DNA of 12,443 bases from an uncultured Clostridia bacterium (lineage in GTDB: Bacteria; Bacillota; Clostridia; Oscillospirales; Ruminococcaceae): positions 1 to 12,443 of the forward strand of contig CALERQ010000198.1 of assembly GCA_937907305.1 (NCBI GenBank). The letters run 5' to 3'. A program made the translations under genes and the position numbers. Below the pieces are notes generated by a model that did no database searches, was not told the origin of the DNA, and was given only the letters and a program-made list of their open reading frames with translations. This document shows, piece after piece, positions 1 through 5,409 of the stretch (its first letter is position 1; the number at the start of each line of letters is the position of its first letter).

Positions 1-133
1 CCCGGAACAGCCGATAAGAATACCACGGGGAAAACAGCGATGCCCGCGCAAGATCGGACAGGCTGATCTCCTCTGTTTTGTTCTTTTCTATGTAGTCCTG
101 CATCCGCTGGACAGCCAAAACCTGTTCTTTCAT
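1..133 (-). CDS. AraC-family transcriptional regulator, N-terminal fragment
   Basis: This is the first 44 codons of a gene that runs off the left edge on the minus strand. The visible protein starts MKEQVLAVQRMQDYIEKN and continues with a helix-turn-helix of the type LSDLARASLFSPWYSYRLFR. That pattern (two-helix lead, then L..LA..... SP.....F) is the first HTH of AraC/XylS-family regulators, especially those where the DNA-binding domain comes first and an effector-binding domain follows. The ATG at 131-133 has a good AAGGAG site 8-9 bases upstream (143-149 region). The effector and targets cannot be told from this fragment. It is divergent from the sigma-factor gene at 399, and the stretch between them is 265 bases. 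Confidence 0.8.
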   Translation of the reverse strand, partial: MKEQVLAVQRMQDYIEKNKTEEISLSDLARASLFSPWYSYRLFR

Positions 134-398
134 TCTTCTCAACTCCTTACGGGCATATTATACCGTGTTAGAAGATTTTTCTCTCGACTTTCCTTGCTAT
201 TCTGAGTCATCCAGAACTTCCAAGGGAATCCGTAGCCCCAAACCCATTCACCGGTAAGCTCATCGAAGAGGAAAGAACTGCTGCTATCATTGCCCGTTAA
301 AAAATATGGTGATAGTATTAAAGATAACGCGACCAAACCTGAAAAACAGGTAGTATAGGGGTGAAAGGGCTTTATTTCAAACTGCAGGAGGTGGAGTA
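134..398. other. AT-rich divergent intergenic region between AraC-family and sigma-factor genes
   Basis: I see no convincing gene here. A minus-strand frame from a TTG at 336 to a stop at 139 stays open for 65 codons, but it has no ribosome binding site and resembles nothing I recognise. Just upstream of the sigma factor lies a small inverted repeat, ACCTG-aaaaa-CAGGT at 337-351, followed by TAGTATAGGG. No housekeeping -35/-10 pair is evident, so the sigma operon may use an alternative-sigma promoter in this area. That last point is inference. Confidence 0.4.
157..162 (-). promoter_or_regulatory. Probable -10 box of the AraC-family gene
   Basis: On the minus strand the hexamer at 162-157 is a perfect TATAAT, about 24 bases before the ATG of the AraC-family gene. 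No good -35 box lies 17 bases upstream, so the promoter may depend on an activator. The predicted transcript start falls almost at the ribosome binding site, giving a very short leader. Confidence 0.35.
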
Positions 399-956
399 AT
401 GGAAGATAGCAAGATTATTGATTTATATTGGGAGCGGAATGAGAAGGCAATTAGCGCTACAGAGCAAAAGTACGGAAGCTACTGTTATTATATTGCCTAT
501 AACATCCTTCACGATCAAGAGGATGCGGATGAAAGTGTTAATGATACATACCTCGGTGCATGGAACGCTATGCCGCCGCACCGCCCGAATATGCTAAGAA
601 CATTTTTGGGCAAGATCACCAGGAGCGTCTCGCTGAAAAAATGGCGGGATGCCCATAGGGATAAGCGAGGCGGTGACGAAGTTTCTCTTGTGCTGGATGA
701 ACTTTCGGAATGTGTCCCATCCAATCTTTCGGTAGAGGACAGTGTCATTGCGGGTGAACTCTCAGCGCAGATCAACCGGTTTCTTGGCACACTGGCCCCA
801 ACGGAACGACAGGTTCTCCTCTGCCGTTACTGGTATTTGGACCCAATAGATAAAATCAGCACAGATTTTTGCTTTAGCAATAGTAAGGTAAAATCGATGC
901 TCCATCGGACAAGAGCAAAATTGCGCGCTTATTTAGAAAAGGAGGGAGTTCTATGA
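399..956 (+). CDS. ECF-type RNA polymerase sigma factor (sigma-70 family)
   Basis: A 185-aa protein with the two-domain plan of extracytoplasmic-function sigma factors, which bind core RNA polymerase and redirect it to special promoters. Region 2 occupies roughly residues 10-80: YCYYIAYNILHDQEDADESVNDTYLGAW has the core-binding and -10-recognition pattern, with the usual acidic E/D stretch. Region 4 occupies roughly residues 125-182: LAPTERQVLLCRYWY, then an HTH ending SNSKVKSMLHRTRAKLRAYL. Length is normal for the family. The ATG at 399 has a strong AGGAGG site at 386-391. The stop overlaps the next gene's ATG (ATGA at 953-956), so the two are translationally coupled, as expected for a sigma factor and its regulator. 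The target regulon and signal are unknown. Base composition is more AT-rich than the genes after 1900. Confidence 0.92.
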   Translation: MEDSKIIDLYWERNEKAISATEQKYGSYCYYIAYNILHDQEDADESVNDTYLGAWNAMPPHRPNMLRTFLGKITRSVSLKKWRDAHRDKRGGDEVSLVLDELSECVPSNLSVEDSVIAGELSAQINRFLGTLAPTERQVLLCRYWYLDPIDKISTDFCFSNSKVKSMLHRTRAKLRAYLEKEGVL

Positions 957-1543
957 ACACGGATTTGATCCTTGACGCATTCGAAAAGATCGATGATAAA
1001 TATGTTATTGAAGCAAAGGAGCACAGATTAATGGATGCGAATATAACCACCATAAACAGCACAGCAAAGAAAAGCAGAAGCCTTAAACATACATTTATTC
1101 TTGTTGCTGCTATCATTGCTTCGCTGGCACTCTGTGGCTTTGCTGCGTATGAATATGGCTTGTTTGACACTTGGCTGCAAAAACCGTCTGCTTATCCAAT
1201 CGAAACCGTACAAAGTGCAATTGAAGGGCAAATTAAGAAAGAATACACTTTGGCAGTCCAAATCGATGAGATTTCCATTGACGAATCCGAAACAAAGCGA
1301 ATGATTGAGCGCTATACCGGAAGTGAGCTTGCGCAGTCCCGCGGATGGACAGATGATTACCTCGCTGAACACTTTTTAGCGGTAAGAGCAAAATACTATG
1401 TGGAATATGACCACACAAAAACATTTTTGGATGATGGTCATATCGATCAGTTTTTCTACCTGATTGAAGATACTGAAAGCGGTGTTTGGACTATTATCGA
1501 TAATTCTACGAATGGGGAGCCAACCGCAGCGACAGTTCCATGA
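953..1543 (+). CDS. Single-pass membrane protein, probable anti-sigma factor
   Basis: A 196-aa protein coupled to the sigma-factor gene by a 4-base ATGA overlap. Residues 1-46 are hydrophilic and begin MNTDLILDAFEKIDDKYVIEA. The short '.I.DDKYI.EA' helix is one I recognise from the N-termini of membrane proteins encoded next to ECF sigma factors in Clostridia. A basic patch (KKSRSLKH) precedes one transmembrane helix at about 47-67. The remaining 130 residues would lie outside the cell and contain a patch reading LAVRAKYYVEYDHTKTF. The likely role is to hold the sigma factor at the membrane until a signal reaches the outer domain. That is inferred from position and topology; no zinc-binding anti-sigma motif (HxxxCxxC) is present. 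The outer domain could also make it a sigma-dependent sensor of an envelope-active compound. Confidence 0.7.
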   Translation: MNTDLILDAFEKIDDKYVIEAKEHRLMDANITTINSTAKKSRSLKHTFILVAAIIASLALCGFAAYEYGLFDTWLQKPSAYPIETVQSAIEGQIKKEYTLAVQIDEISIDESETKRMIERYTGSELAQSRGWTDDYLAEHFLAVRAKYYVEYDHTKTFLDDGHIDQFFYLIEDTESGVWTIIDNSTNGEPTAATVP

Positions 1544-1587
1544 TACTCTTTCTCCAGCATTATTAAAAAGATATTGAATCCCAATAA

Positions 1588-1629
1588 AACCCCCGCTCCG
1601 TTTTGTAAAATGAGAACAGAGCGGGGGTT
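1588..1629. terminator. Stem-loop with 11-bp GC-rich stem after the sigma operon
   Basis: AACCCCCGCTC (1588-1598) pairs perfectly with GAGCGGGGGTT (1619-1629) around a 20-base loop. On the plus strand the stem is followed by AACACTG rather than a T run. On the minus strand it is followed by TTTTATT. It may be a weak terminator, better for minus-strand transcripts, backing up the palindrome at 1673-1724. Confidence 0.45.
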
Positions 1630-1672
1630 AACACTGATATTGATTGCGCAAAGAAATACTCCCCAAAGCCGT

Positions 1673-1724
1673 TCAGACCAAGTAAAAAAGGACGCCAGTC
1701 GGCGTCCTTTTTTACTTGGTCTGA
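1673..1724. terminator. 24-bp perfect palindrome, bidirectional terminator overlapping the tRNA 3' end
   Basis: The arms 1673-1696 and 1701-1724 are perfect reverse complements around the 4-base loop AGTC. The core is GGACGCC-loop-GGCGTCC followed by six T's on both strands, so it should stop both the plus-strand sigma operon and the minus-strand tRNA transcript. Pairing does not end at the T run. It continues for 11 more bases and takes in the last eight bases of the tRNA gene, TCAGACCA, including the encoded CCA. Confidence 0.85.
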
Positions 1725-1792
1725 GTGACTAGACTCGAACTAGCGGCCTCTACCACCCCAAGGTAGCGCGCTACCACCTGCGCCACACCCAG
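1717..1792 (-). tRNA. tRNA-Pro (anticodon GGG)
   Basis: Read on the minus strand, the 76 bases fold into a full cloverleaf. The acceptor CTGGGTG pairs with CACTCAG (one G-U pair), followed by discriminator A and an encoded CCA. The D arm is GCGC/GCGC with loop AGGTGGTA. The anticodon stem CTACC/GGTAG encloses the loop TTGGGGT, giving anticodon GGG for the proline codon CCC. The variable loop is AGGCC and the T arm GCTAG/CTAGT has loop TTCGAGT. The tRNA lies alone, with its own promoter upstream and a terminator palindrome that overlaps its 3' end. Confidence 0.95.
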
Positions 1793-1825
1793 ATTTTATG
1801 CCGAAGCTTTCGTTTCAGCTTGATT

Positions 1826-1854
1826 ATAATACCATAGGCCCGGCGAAAAATCAA
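1826..1854 (-). promoter_or_regulatory. Promoter of tRNA-Pro
   Basis: On the minus strand, TTGATT (1854-1849) is followed by a 17-base spacer and TATTAT (1831-1826). The transcript would start near 1819, about 27 bases before the mature tRNA 5' end. The -35 box lies inside one arm of an 8-bp inverted repeat, GCTTGATT (1818-1825) / AATCAAGC (1849-1856), whose other arm covers the predicted start site. Confidence 0.5.
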
Positions 1855-1892
1855 GCCCTTTTTGCGGAAAAAAAGAAAAAAGTTTTCTCCCC

Positions 1893-2336
1893 TTATTCTT
1901 CGGTCACTTTGGCATTTTCTATCAGCATCCGCATCCGGGGGACACAGCTTTTCCAGTACAGCTTGCTGGTTTCATCCCACTGGTTCCAGGCGGCGGGGCC
2001 CACGCAGCTGATGACTTCATTCAGAGTGCGGAAGTCATCATAAATGGCGCGGGGCAGCAGGAATTTGCCTGTCTTGTCAGTGGGGATGCGGTTGATGCGC
2101 TCGATATAGCTCAGGCATTCGGTGAACTGCCCGGTAAGATCCTGCAGCAGAGCGGCCCAGCTCATTACCTGGGGGACTTCCAGCGTATTGGTGTACCCGG
2201 CGATGCGGGTGGCCTGATTCTGCGCTACCTTGGCGCAGTATTTGCGGAAGGCTGGAAGCAGTTCATCAAACTGAAAATCGTTGGTGGTTTTGCCGGTAGG
2301 GACCTTTACAATGTATTTCTTACCGTTTATCGTCAT
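1893..2336 (-). CDS. Hypothetical protein, 147 aa, unrecognised
   Basis: A soluble-looking 147-aa protein beginning MTINGKKYIVKVPTGKTT. I do not recognise the family. It has no signal peptide, no membrane helix and no clear catalytic motif. The middle and end are probably helical and aromatic-rich (for example YDDFRTLNEVISCVGPAAWNQW). The start is well supported by AAGGAG about 9 bases upstream and by a near-consensus promoter. Downstream on the minus strand there is only a weak A/T hairpin (AGAAAA/TTTTCT at 1874-1888) followed by a T run, a possible terminator. Its promoter shares a -35 box with the divergent DUF5662 gene, so expression of the two may be linked. Confidence 0.75.
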   Translation of the reverse strand: MTINGKKYIVKVPTGKTTNDFQFDELLPAFRKYCAKVAQNQATRIAGYTNTLEVPQVMSWAALLQDLTGQFTECLSYIERINRIPTDKTGKFLLPRAIYDDFRTLNEVISCVGPAAWNQWDETSKLYWKSCVPRMRMLIENAKVTEE

Positions 2337-2368
2337 GGGGGAACTCCTTTTTAGCGTATGTGTTTTTT

Positions 2369-2397
2369 ATTATAGCGTTTTGCATTGGGGTTTGCAA
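2369..2397 (-). promoter_or_regulatory. Promoter of the 147-aa gene, -35 shared with the divergent promoter
   Basis: On the minus strand, -35 TTGCAA (2397-2392), a 17-base spacer and a perfect -10 TATAAT (2374-2369). The predicted leader is about 26 bases long. TTGCAA is its own reverse complement and is also the -35 of the plus-strand promoter at 2392-2420. Confidence 0.75.
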
Positions 2398-2420
2398 TCC
2401 TTTGGTTGTTGAATTATAAT
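2392..2420 (+). promoter_or_regulatory. Promoter of the DUF5662 gene, -35 shared with the divergent promoter
   Basis: The same palindromic -35 TTGCAA (2392-2397), a 17-base spacer and a perfect TATAAT (2415-2420). Transcription would start near 2427, about 27 bases before the ATG at 2454, so the ATG at 2422 would not be in the message. The layout mirrors the minus-strand promoter almost exactly. Confidence 0.75.
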
Positions 2421-2453
2421 AATGAACGAAGCAAAGCAGAGAGGGGGGAGCAG

Positions 2454-3010
2454 ATGCATCCCATCAGACATTTTAGAACCATTACTCATCACCGGCATTT
2501 GGTGCGGAAGTACTGCTTCCGGGTGGGGCTGTACTGGCGGGGTCTTCCCACGATCTTTCCAAATACTCTCCAACGGAATTCTGGCGCGGTGCGAGGTACT
2601 ACCAGGGGACCTTTAGCCCCACGCAGCAGGAGCGCCGGGAGAATGGCTATTCGCTGGCGTGGATGCACCACAAGGGCCGCAACCGCCACCATTTTGAGTA
2701 CTGGACCGATGTAAGCCAGGTGACCCACCAATATGAGCCGCTGGAGATGCCGACCGAATTCTTTGTGGAGATGTGTATGGATCGCATTGCCGCCAGCCGG
2801 ACTTACCTGGGGGAGCAATACCACGATGGCGCCCCGCTGGAATATCTGCAGCGTGCGGGGGATAACCGCTGGATGCACCCGGTGACGGCCCGCAAGCTGC
2901 GCTTTATCCTGATGATGTTGCGGGATAAGGGGGAAGAGGAGACCTTCCGTTTTATCCGGGAGGTGGTGCTGCGGGAGCTCCCCTTTGCTGAGGATGATAT
3001 GGAGCAATAA
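2454..3010 (+). pseudogene. DUF5662-family protein gene, interrupted by a single-base frameshift
   Basis: The ATG at 2454 follows a G-rich site (GGGGGGAG) and encodes MHPIRHFRTITHHRHLVRKY and onward to ...GLYWRGL. The frame then continues as unrelated sequence (PTIFPNTL). Shifting by one base at about 2546-2549 restores HDLSKYSPTEFWRGARYY and runs through AWMHHKGRNRHHFEYW to the stop at 3010, about 185 residues in all. That is the usual size and pattern of DUF5662 proteins, which carry an HD-like arrangement (LLHDLSKYSPTEFW, then HHKGRN.HHFEYW). A 'T' missing from an original CTTCTCCAC would explain it. No classic slippery heptamer sits in the right phase, so a true mutation or a sequencing/assembly error is more likely than programmed frameshifting. 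The second part alone could start at the ATG at 2663 (115 aa), but it would lack the first histidine/aspartate motif. The function of the family is not known to me. Confidence 0.85.
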
Positions 3011-3047
3011 ACGGCCGGGATCCAGAACAGAATCCCGGCCGTTTTTT
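3011..3047. terminator. Intrinsic terminator between convergent genes
   Basis: ACGGCCGGGAT (3011-3021) pairs perfectly with ATCCCGGCCGT (3032-3042), followed by six T's at 3042-3047. It starts right after the DUF5662 stop codon. The stop codon of the opposing CDF gene (3046-3048) lies at the end of the T run. It is strong for plus-strand transcripts. On the minus strand the following sequence is only TTATTG, so termination that way is likely weaker. Confidence 0.85.
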
Positions 3048-4212
3048 ATACTCTTGGGGTATCTACGGTGACAACGGCGTAATAGCTGCCCTCCAGTGCC
3101 GCTACCGCCTGCCGGATGCGTTCTGCCAACTCTTCGCTGGTATAGGAAGAATCCAGTGGACGCACCACATCAAAAATCAGATTGGTGTGGTCGGGGCCGC
3201 TGGTGATGCGAAAATCATGCATTGTTAGCTTGGGGTCAATCCCGGCCAGCAGCCGAGTCACCATAGTACGGCATTCCGCTGTCTTTCGGTCGCCCACGGC
3301 AATGGGATCCATATGGATGCAGACTTCACAGCCCAGTTCGTGCAGGATCTGCCGCTCTACCCGGTCAATGACATCGTGAATGGCAGATATATCGCCGTTT
3401 TTATCCACCTCGGCGTGTAGCGAGGCAAACAACCTGCCAGGGCCGTAATCATGGACAATAAGATCGTGCAGACCAAGAATTTCCGGTGGGGCCAGCACCC
3501 GGCGGCGAATACCCTCTACCAGTTCGGGATCAGGCGCCCGGCCCAGCAGAGGATCAATGGTATCTTTCATGGCATTGTAGCCGGTATACAGTATAAATAC
3601 AGCGACCAAAATACCCAACCAGCCATCCAGTTGGACATTAAAGAAGTGCCCGATCAGAGTGCCCAGCAGTACCACACCGGTGGAGACCATATCGCTGAGA
3701 CTATCGGCAGCCGTGGCCATCATGGCGGCGGAATCCAGCTTTTTTCCCAGCTTGCGGTTAAAAAGGTACATCCAACCCTTGACCAATATGGAGACTGGCA
3801 GGATGATGACAGGCAACAGCGAAAATTCCACTGGGGCAGGGGAGAGGATCTTCTCGAAGGAGGTTTTACCCAGTTCAAAGCCCATCAGCAGGATGACCAC
3901 CGAAACGGCCAACCCGGAGAGGTACTCCACCCGGCCGTGGCCGAAGGGATGGTGCCGGTCGGGCTTTTGCCCCGCCAGTCGGAAGCCAATAAGCGTGACC
4001 ACCGAGGAGCCGGCATCGGATAAGTTGTTGAAAGCATCGGCCGTGATGGCGATGGAACCGGAAACAGTGCCGGCAACCAGCTTGCCCAGGAACAGCAGGA
4101 TATTCAGGCAAATGCCGGTCAACCCGCTGAGCGTGCCATATTGTTGGCGTACTGTGGGGTCCTGCACATTGTCTTTATCACGGATAAATAGCCGGGTGAG
4201 AAGTTCTGTCAT
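3046..4212 (-). CDS. Cation diffusion facilitator (CDF) family metal exporter
   Basis: A 388-aa member of the CDF family, membrane antiporters that export divalent metal ions in exchange for protons. The membrane domain spans roughly residues 28-220 with about six helices. The TM2 metal site reads ADAFNNLSDAGSS (57-70), a loop HHPFGHGRVEYL follows (87-98), and the TM5 site is ADSLSD (169-174). The putative metal ligands are thus N62, D66, D170 and D174. This Asn/Asp pattern with no histidine differs from the DxxxD/HxxxD of zinc/iron FieF and resembles manganese-type members; the substrate call is inference. The cytoplasmic tail is long, with a usual ferredoxin-like domain at about 225-305 and a further segment at 310-388 (HDFRITSGPDHTNLIFDVVRP). 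The start ATG has AAGGAG 9 bases upstream. The gene is transcribed alone, divergent from lgt. Confidence 0.92.
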   Translation of the reverse strand: MTELLTRLFIRDKDNVQDPTVRQQYGTLSGLTGICLNILLFLGKLVAGTVSGSIAITADAFNNLSDAGSSVVTLIGFRLAGQKPDRHHPFGHGRVEYLSGLAVSVVILLMGFELGKTSFEKILSPAPVEFSLLPVIILPVSILVKGWMYLFNRKLGKKLDSAAMMATAADSLSDMVSTGVVLLGTLIGHFFNVQLDGWLGILVAVFILYTGYNAMKDTIDPLLGRAPDPELVEGIRRRVLAPPEILGLHDLIVHDYGPGRLFASLHAEVDKNGDISAIHDVIDRVERQILHELGCEVCIHMDPIAVGDRKTAECRTMVTRLLAGIDPKLTMHDFRITSGPDHTNLIFDVVRPLDSSYTSEELAERIRQAVAALEGSYYAVVTVDTPRV

Positions 4213-4262
4213 GGAATACAGCTCCTTTTATCTTGGACGGATGTCAAAGAGTCATTTCGGCC

Positions 4263-4268
4263 ATTATA
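4263..4268 (-). promoter_or_regulatory. Probable -10 box of the CDF gene
   Basis: A perfect TATAAT on the minus strand (4268-4263), about 50 bases before the CDF start codon. No convincing -35 sits at 17 bases. The leader would be about 45 bases, too short for a manganese riboswitch. Confidence 0.4.
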
Positions 4269-4310
4269 GCACAGAATAAGCCGATGCGCACAAAAATTTA
4301 TAAATGAGAA

Positions 4311-4339
4311 TAGAAATACCGCCGGGGCTATGTTATAAT
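4311..4339 (+). promoter_or_regulatory. Promoter of lgt-folD
   Basis: A weak -35 TAGAAA (4311-4316), a 17-base spacer, and a perfect TATAAT (4334-4339) preceded by TG one base upstream, making an extended -10. Transcription would start near 4346, about 38 bases before the lgt ATG. Confidence 0.55.
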
Positions 4340-4383
4340 AAATCGTAAAAGCAAAAACTATCAGTGCAAAGGAAGTGAGTACC

Positions 4384-5409
4384 ATGGAAATTCTGCGGTT
4401 TCCCGGTCTGGGGTGGGAGATTCCCATCAGCCGGGTAGCGTTTTCCATCGGCAATCTGGATATTTACTGGTATGGTGTGATTATCGCGGTGGGCTTTGGC
4501 CTGGGGCTATGGGTCTATCTTTCCCACAACCGCACCTGCGGCATCCACCCGGATGAGGGACTGGATATCATCCTGTGGGCCATGGTCGGCGCCATTGTGG
4601 GCGCGCGGGCCTATTATGTGGCATTCCAGTGGGATAATTATAAAGATAATCTAAAGGAAATATTCAACCTGCGCGGCGGCGGGCTGGCCATCTATGGCGG
4701 CATCATCGGGGCGCTTATTGTGGCGTTTATCGTCTGCCGCCTCAAAAAGCTCCCCATGCTGCCGGTAGCGGATGCGGCTTTTCCTGGCGTTATGTTGGGA
4801 CAAGCCATTGGCCGCTGGGGCAATTTCTTCAATATGGAGGCCTTTGGCACCAATACTACCCTCCCCTGGGGCATGACCTCCGATACCATCTCCGCCTATC
4901 TTTCCCGACATCAGGCGGCGCTGGCTGCCCAGGGTGTTATGGTGGATCCCACCCTGCCGGTGCACCCCACCTTCCTGTATGAGAGTTTGTGGAACCTTAT
5001 CGGTGTGGCGATCCTGCTGCTGTGGCTGTTCCCGCGCCGCAGCTACGATGGCCAGATCACACTGGGTTATACCGCCTGGTATGGCCTGGGGCGCTTCTTT
5101 GTGGAAGGCCTGCGCACCGATAGCTTGATGTGGGGCAGCGTGCGGGTTTCCCAGGCGCTGGGCGGTGTGCTGTTTGTCATTGCCGCCGGGTTGATGCTCT
5201 TTATCTTCCTGCGGGGTCGTAAGCCCATGACGCTGGAATATATTGAGGGGCAGAAAAAGCCGCGCTTTACCCTGGGCCGCTATGTGGATACCGAGGAAAG
5301 CCGGGAGCGGATAGCCGCCTTGGATGCCAAACTGGCCGAAAAGAAGGAAAAGAAGCCTGCAGCCGAACCGGAACAGAAAGAGGAACCCCATGAGCGCGAA
5401 GATCATTGA
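4384..5409 (+). CDS. lgt: Prolipoprotein diacylglyceryl transferase (Lgt)
   Basis: Lgt moves a diacylglyceryl group from phosphatidylglycerol to the lipobox cysteine of prelipoproteins, the first step of lipoprotein maturation in the membrane. The 341-aa protein has about seven membrane helices and the family signatures: WYG near residue 30, GAIVGARAYYV, the RGGGLAIYGG loop, the hallmark GQAIGRWGNFFNMEAFG with its conserved Arg/Asn/Glu (about 140-156), HPTFLYES (about 195), and GLRTDSL near the last helix. I chose the ATG at 4384 because AAAGGAAG lies 8 bases upstream; the in-frame GTG at 4375 overlaps that site. The last 60 residues are a Lys/Glu-rich cytoplasmic tail not needed by the catalytic fold. 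The gene overlaps folD by 20 bases, so the two form an operon. Confidence 0.97.
   Translation: MEILRFPGLGWEIPISRVAFSIGNLDIYWYGVIIAVGFGLGLWVYLSHNRTCGIHPDEGLDIILWAMVGAIVGARAYYVAFQWDNYKDNLKEIFNLRGGGLAIYGGIIGALIVAFIVCRLKKLPMLPVADAAFPGVMLGQAIGRWGNFFNMEAFGTNTTLPWGMTSDTISAYLSRHQAALAAQGVMVDPTLPVHPTFLYESLWNLIGVAILLLWLFPRRSYDGQITLGYTAWYGLGRFFVEGLRTDSLMWGSVRVSQALGGVLFVIAAGLMLFIFLRGRKPMTLEYIEGQKKPRFTLGRYVDTEESRERIAALDAKLAEKKEKKPAAEPEQKEEPHEREDH

Noticed and set aside
139..336. 65-codon minus-strand frame between the AraC-family and sigma genes
   Set aside because: It starts at TTG, has no ribosome binding site, runs over the AraC-family promoter, and resembles no known family.
1673..1724. Palindrome as an integration (att) site
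   Set aside because: Integration at a tRNA leaves direct, not inverted, copies of the tRNA 3' end, and no integrase is visible.
2541..2552. Programmed -1 frameshift in the DUF5662 gene
   Set aside because: No X XXY YYZ slippery heptamer is in the right phase at CTTCCCACG, and a single lost T explains the break more simply.
2422..2616. 64-codon frame starting at the ATG at 2422
   Set aside because: The ATG lies just after the -10 box, before the predicted transcript start, and the frame is a shadow of the DUF5662 gene.
4213..4262. Manganese riboswitch ahead of the CDF gene
   Set aside because: Only about 45-50 bases separate the -10 box from the start codon, too few for that aptamer.
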